From NCBI RefSeq assembly GCF_932526225.1, contig NC_064037.1, positions 4,307,203-4,371,202 of the forward strand: DNA of 64,000 nucleotides. Direction: 5' to 3'. Source of the DNA: Nematostella vectensis. Lineage: Eukaryota; Cnidaria; Anthozoa; Actiniaria; Edwardsiidae. Positions 60,401 through 64,000 of the stretch are shown in pieces. The stretch's first letter is position 1, and each line of letters begins with the position of its first letter. The translations under genes and the position numbers were made by a program. The notes below the pieces were generated by a model, which worked only from the letters and a program-made list of their open reading frames with translations, was not told the origin of the DNA and made no database searches.

Positions 60401-63400
60401 GCAATGCATTACGGACATACCATGAACCACGCAAAGCATCATGGATGAGACTAACTTGTACCTACCCAATTTTTTTTCTCTCGTTTTTTTATCTTTTACA
60501 AGCTGGATGTGAGCTTTGGTTTTCGCAGGAGACTAATTAAAAACGGGTAAATAAAAAATTCATTCAACTTGTCCCCCTCAACAGACTTCAACAAGATTGT
60601 AAACAGATATTCGGTATGCGGTACGCTGGCAATCTAAAGATAATATCTGGTATCGAAAATAAAGTCAAGAAAGTAGAGAGGATCATATTTTACCGACACA
60701 AGACATTCTATATCGTTCGGCTTCAACACCATCATGCTTCCATACATCATTAGGATTTTACCGGCGCGACGTAAGATTGAGAATCTTCTCTTTAGCTTTC
60801 CTTTTACTCAAGGCCTTTAACGTTTTTTTTTCTTACACTTATATCGCTTTGACTTTCTTCCTTTATAAAAAAGTTGACAAGCTATGATGCAGAAGTATTA
60901 CAGTTCTTGACCAGCCAGACGTGATCTTGTTTTCCTTGGTCCCTTGCGGGCGAACAATTAACTCGTTTCGTCTTATATATTACATAATGTGTAACGGCGT
61001 TTCGGAAGAGTGCATAAAAAAAAAACTTGTTGAATCTTCGCCGTCCATTAAAAGCTTTTTTGATCTACTATTTTTAGGAAGAAAAGACAGCTGTAAATGA
61101 CGCCGAGCGAGAATTATTTTTTTTTATAAGGACTTTTAAAGAAAAAAACATTTTCTTGCTTTGCAGCAGTTGAGTCAGAAAATCAAAACCGTTGTTTGCT
61201 GCTTCAAACCCCATTTTTTAAGAAATGGAAAGGAAATTTCTATAGGGATTAAGTAATAAAGGGCCGCAAAGTGCGGCTTCATTTGCGGCTTTCGCATAAA
61301 AAATAACGCTGTGTATGTTATTTCTTTATTAACGAAACTTAATTAAGTGAACAATGATAATATCTCAATAATTCATTTTATTATAAAATCAAATGCTCGC
61401 GAAGGAACTCGTTAGAAAACATTGCGCCAAAATAATATGCCATTCCATTTTGTAATCGCGAGTATGTTGAAGAGCTCAGCAGGGGGTTCTCAGCCAATCT
61501 AATGCTCTTCACACTTAGAACTAGAGAAAACAAGTGAGTTTTTGTGTGAAGTTTTTCTGTCTCTCTTTAGACGATGGCACAAGGACCAACACAGAGCCCA
61601 AAAAGACACCATTAGTAAAATGGGAAAGGACAGCTTAGAAATATATGTACGCTCTTACAAAGGGGGACAAATAAAAGACTTTTTTGCTGGTTTAAAATAC
61701 AGAAAACCGGAAAAGCCAAAAAGGATCTATTCTATTTTCAAAGTCCACGAATAAGTTATTCATATTTGTTCAAAATGGAAAGTAAACTGTTGAAGTTCTC
61801 AGGGAACTCGCCCCTCCTACTTACTCAGACTCAGACATCAAAACCAATTTAAAAAACTAGTGTGCACTTTGCATCACAGGTGATCCGCCGCACTGTTCCA
61901 CATTCTACATATTGTTTTGTCTTCCCTTATCAGTGTTATGTTTTCGAACAATGTATACATTTTAGGGGTATCAACACAGGGCGCCTTGGCTGGACCTCGA
62001 AAGTAAACTTGTCTTTTTACTTTTCATTTTGATCGAAATTACATATGCAGGACAAAGTAAAATGTTTTTTAAAGACTACTTTCTTAAAACAGAAAAATGA
62101 ACTCATCCTGACAGTGCTATGGGCTTTTCTAAAAATGGCTCAGATGAATTTATTTAATATTCTGTGTTTTTTTTTATTATACCAAGGACATGAAAACCTG
62201 TAAATCTCTTATTTTTATTCTCCCCAAAGAAAGATTAATATCGTATATCTTGCTCATCTTTAAAAGTTATGCCAACAAAAAAATTAATTCATGCTTTTTC
62301 CGGATATATTGACTTGCTTTCCTGATTTGGCATTTTCGTGTCTCTTGATTTTATCAAGAGCACATATGAGAGCACCACCCCTCCCCCCCCAAAAAAATTG
62401 AAAAACCGTTGAATTGAATGAAGAAAATAGTACTGTCACAAAAATAACAGGAATGAGAAAGTAAAACAACCACCAAGCACAACCAAGCTCCCATTTCAGT
62501 GATTCTTCAACAAGCCCGAGCAGTGGGCGAATATAAATTCTTGACGTATGCGTTAGATCGCCTCCAACTCGTCTCTAACTTCTAGTAACCGGTAGTCCGC
62601 GTTTGCATAGCCGTAGGAAACAGTGAATTTTGCTTGTTACTAAATTCTATGTTAATATCTAGCAGAAAGGTAGGATAAACGAGAGCATCAATCTCCGCCT
62701 TCTAGTTCTATTAGTTCGCATAATAAAACAACACACCCTCAAGTTTTGTTATCGCTTCCTCTTCAGCTCTTTAGTAAAACCTACCGACAAGCTTTATGCT
62801 ATATTGTAGGTTAGAGTTACATATGTTAAACTTTGTGAAAAGAAAAACAAAATAAAATAACCAGTCCGTCATCTTTTAAAAGGAGGAGCTTGAAACAAAT
62901 TTTGAGAGTTATTTTTTAAGTATTAAACTACGAAATGGGGGAATTTTAGAAATGGGAATCATATCAACTTTGCCACCACAGAAAAGCTATATACATAACG
63001 GTCGGTCTTACCACTACATTGTTGCTGGGATTCCCGGATGAAAGCTCTGGTGAGATTCTTTCCGCACAATAAGCAGGGAGAAATAATTCCAATTATATTT
63101 AGTGCTTAAAAGCCTTAAGCTTAAAGAGCGCGGAAATGGAACAGTCAATGTAAGATTTATTGTTAGGAAGTTTTCACCCATAGGATGCAAAACAGGTTTT
63201 AAAGCTAATCAAGGAAAATTTTATATTTTGATTCAAGTCTGGTCCCCTGGTTTTCTTTTCGGGTTTCCTGTGTTGCTTCCTGTTTCCTGTCCAATCTCTT
63301 GGTTGAATCTCCTCAACCCCTCTCACCTGAGAGCCACAGGTATTCCGAACAAAATGCCAGGGCTGATGTTTTTCTATTTCTCGCATGGTCAACGATTACA

Positions 63401-63830
63401 AACTATAACAAACAAAGCCTACGTTTAGGCAAAGTGTTTATTCACATTGCAACCTACTACAAAATTAACGAAATCTTCAAAACCTTTACGCCTTCGCACA
63501 AATAAAAGACAAATTGATTTTTACAAGACAGTTCGCCCCCGGGGTGTTAAAGTGACCGCTTGAAAAAAGGCGGGCCAACAAGGCCACCGAGCATCGATAG
63601 TAATAGAGAGTTGGTTGATCGCTTAGGGGTCTCTGTCTGGCGCAATTCAGCGATGGAAATTAATTTTTTCTCGCATCCTACTAAAATACAAAGTGCGAAA
63701 AAGCAGTCTAGACAAATTGTGTTATTTTCTATTTGAGACGAAAAAAACTCAACTGCTCGTATTTATTTCTCTTGCTGTACAATCTTTGTGGGGGTAAGTT
63801 CGACTAGCAAGAATTGTTTTCTATATTTTC
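54476..63830. other. ~9-kb gene desert
   Basis: No exon with domain similarity and splice sites was found on either strand. The frame at 55050-55316 (MFRSSFEKTLLHNSFFNPNP...) begins with ATG but has no family or splice context. The sequence is strongly AT-rich, apart from the MITE at 57055-57230 and G/C-rich patches near 60090-60240. Regulatory elements are possible but not visible by eye. Confidence 0.5.
57055..57230. mobile_element. MITE-like repeat with CCGTAGCAGG ends
   Basis: The left end GCCGTAGCAGGCCTCGAATA and the right end CCCCCTGCTACGGC are inverted repeats; GGGGGCACG and its complement GTGCCCCC also face each other inside. It belongs to the same family as 29424-29576. Confidence 0.55.
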
Positions 63831-63837
63831 TTTGCCC

Positions 63838-63960
63838 GAATTTTTTTTTTTTTATTTTATTTATTTATTGACTTTGCCCACGGAGAAAAAAAAAATACAC
63901 ATACATAATACGTTATACATGAGAAACAGAACATAAATACATACAATAACGAAAGGGCAG
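63838..63960 (-). mobile_element. Probable LINE 3' end at the window edge
   Basis: On the minus strand the sequence CCGTGGGCAAAGTCAATAAA is followed by ATAAATAAAATAAA and a run of A, the usual 3' terminus of a CR1-like LINE. The body of the element would extend beyond position 64000. Confidence 0.45.
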
Positions 63961-64000
63961 GGTATCCGCCACAGCTAGGCCAATTACGGTTTTCGACCAC

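Overview
The window is nuclear DNA of an animal, most likely an anthozoan cnidarian such as a sea anemone. This is inferred from AT-rich sequence, GT-AG introns of a few hundred bases to a few kilobases, many short foldback or MITE-like repeats, several long minisatellites and animal-only gene families. No prokaryotic operon, plasmid or phage feature is present.

Layout: 1-4.4 kb is repeat-rich, with a duplicated block, a 21-bp minisatellite and a foldback element whose two arms each carry a complete hammerhead-ribozyme core on opposite strands. 4.4-10.9 kb shows no gene. 10.96-12.87 kb is a GATGAC-type array. 13.4-16.1 kb (+) holds a four-exon GT29 sialyltransferase whose last intron is a minisatellite. 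18.95-27.5 kb (-) holds the SWI/SNF core subunit SMARCB1 with two alternative N-terminal winged-helix first exons; its intron 3 contains a 21-bp VNTR and an unidentified nested reading frame interrupted by one TAG. 27.8-32.35 kb (+) holds a ten-exon TSSK-family kinase, head to head with the upstream SMARCB1 exon. 33.45-43.0 kb (-) holds a BICDL-type dynein adaptor with at least 13 coding exons, convergent with the kinase. 45.6-46.4 kb is a decayed LINE. 47.04-47.47 kb (-) is the U5 snRNP protein TXNL4A in one exon, with a pogo-like MITE just after its stop. 48.0-48.6 kb (-) has two orphan candidate exons. 49-50.9 kb holds a TA microsatellite and an 18-bp array. 52.3-53.95 kb (-) is a two-exon class A GPCR. 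About 54.5-64 kb has no recognisable gene, except for a likely LINE tail at the end.

The genes are ordinary nuclear neighbours, not a pathway: chromatin remodelling, splicing, Golgi glycosylation, a germline-type kinase, dynein transport and a receptor. Exon models were built by checking splice sites and reading phase by eye; the kinase (668 aa), sialyltransferase (391 aa) and receptor (369 aa) close in frame. The strongest unusual signals are the paired hammerhead ribozymes, the duplicated SMARCB1 N-terminal exon with matching splice phase, the BICDL exon that breaks phase and the single in-frame TAG in the nested reading frame.
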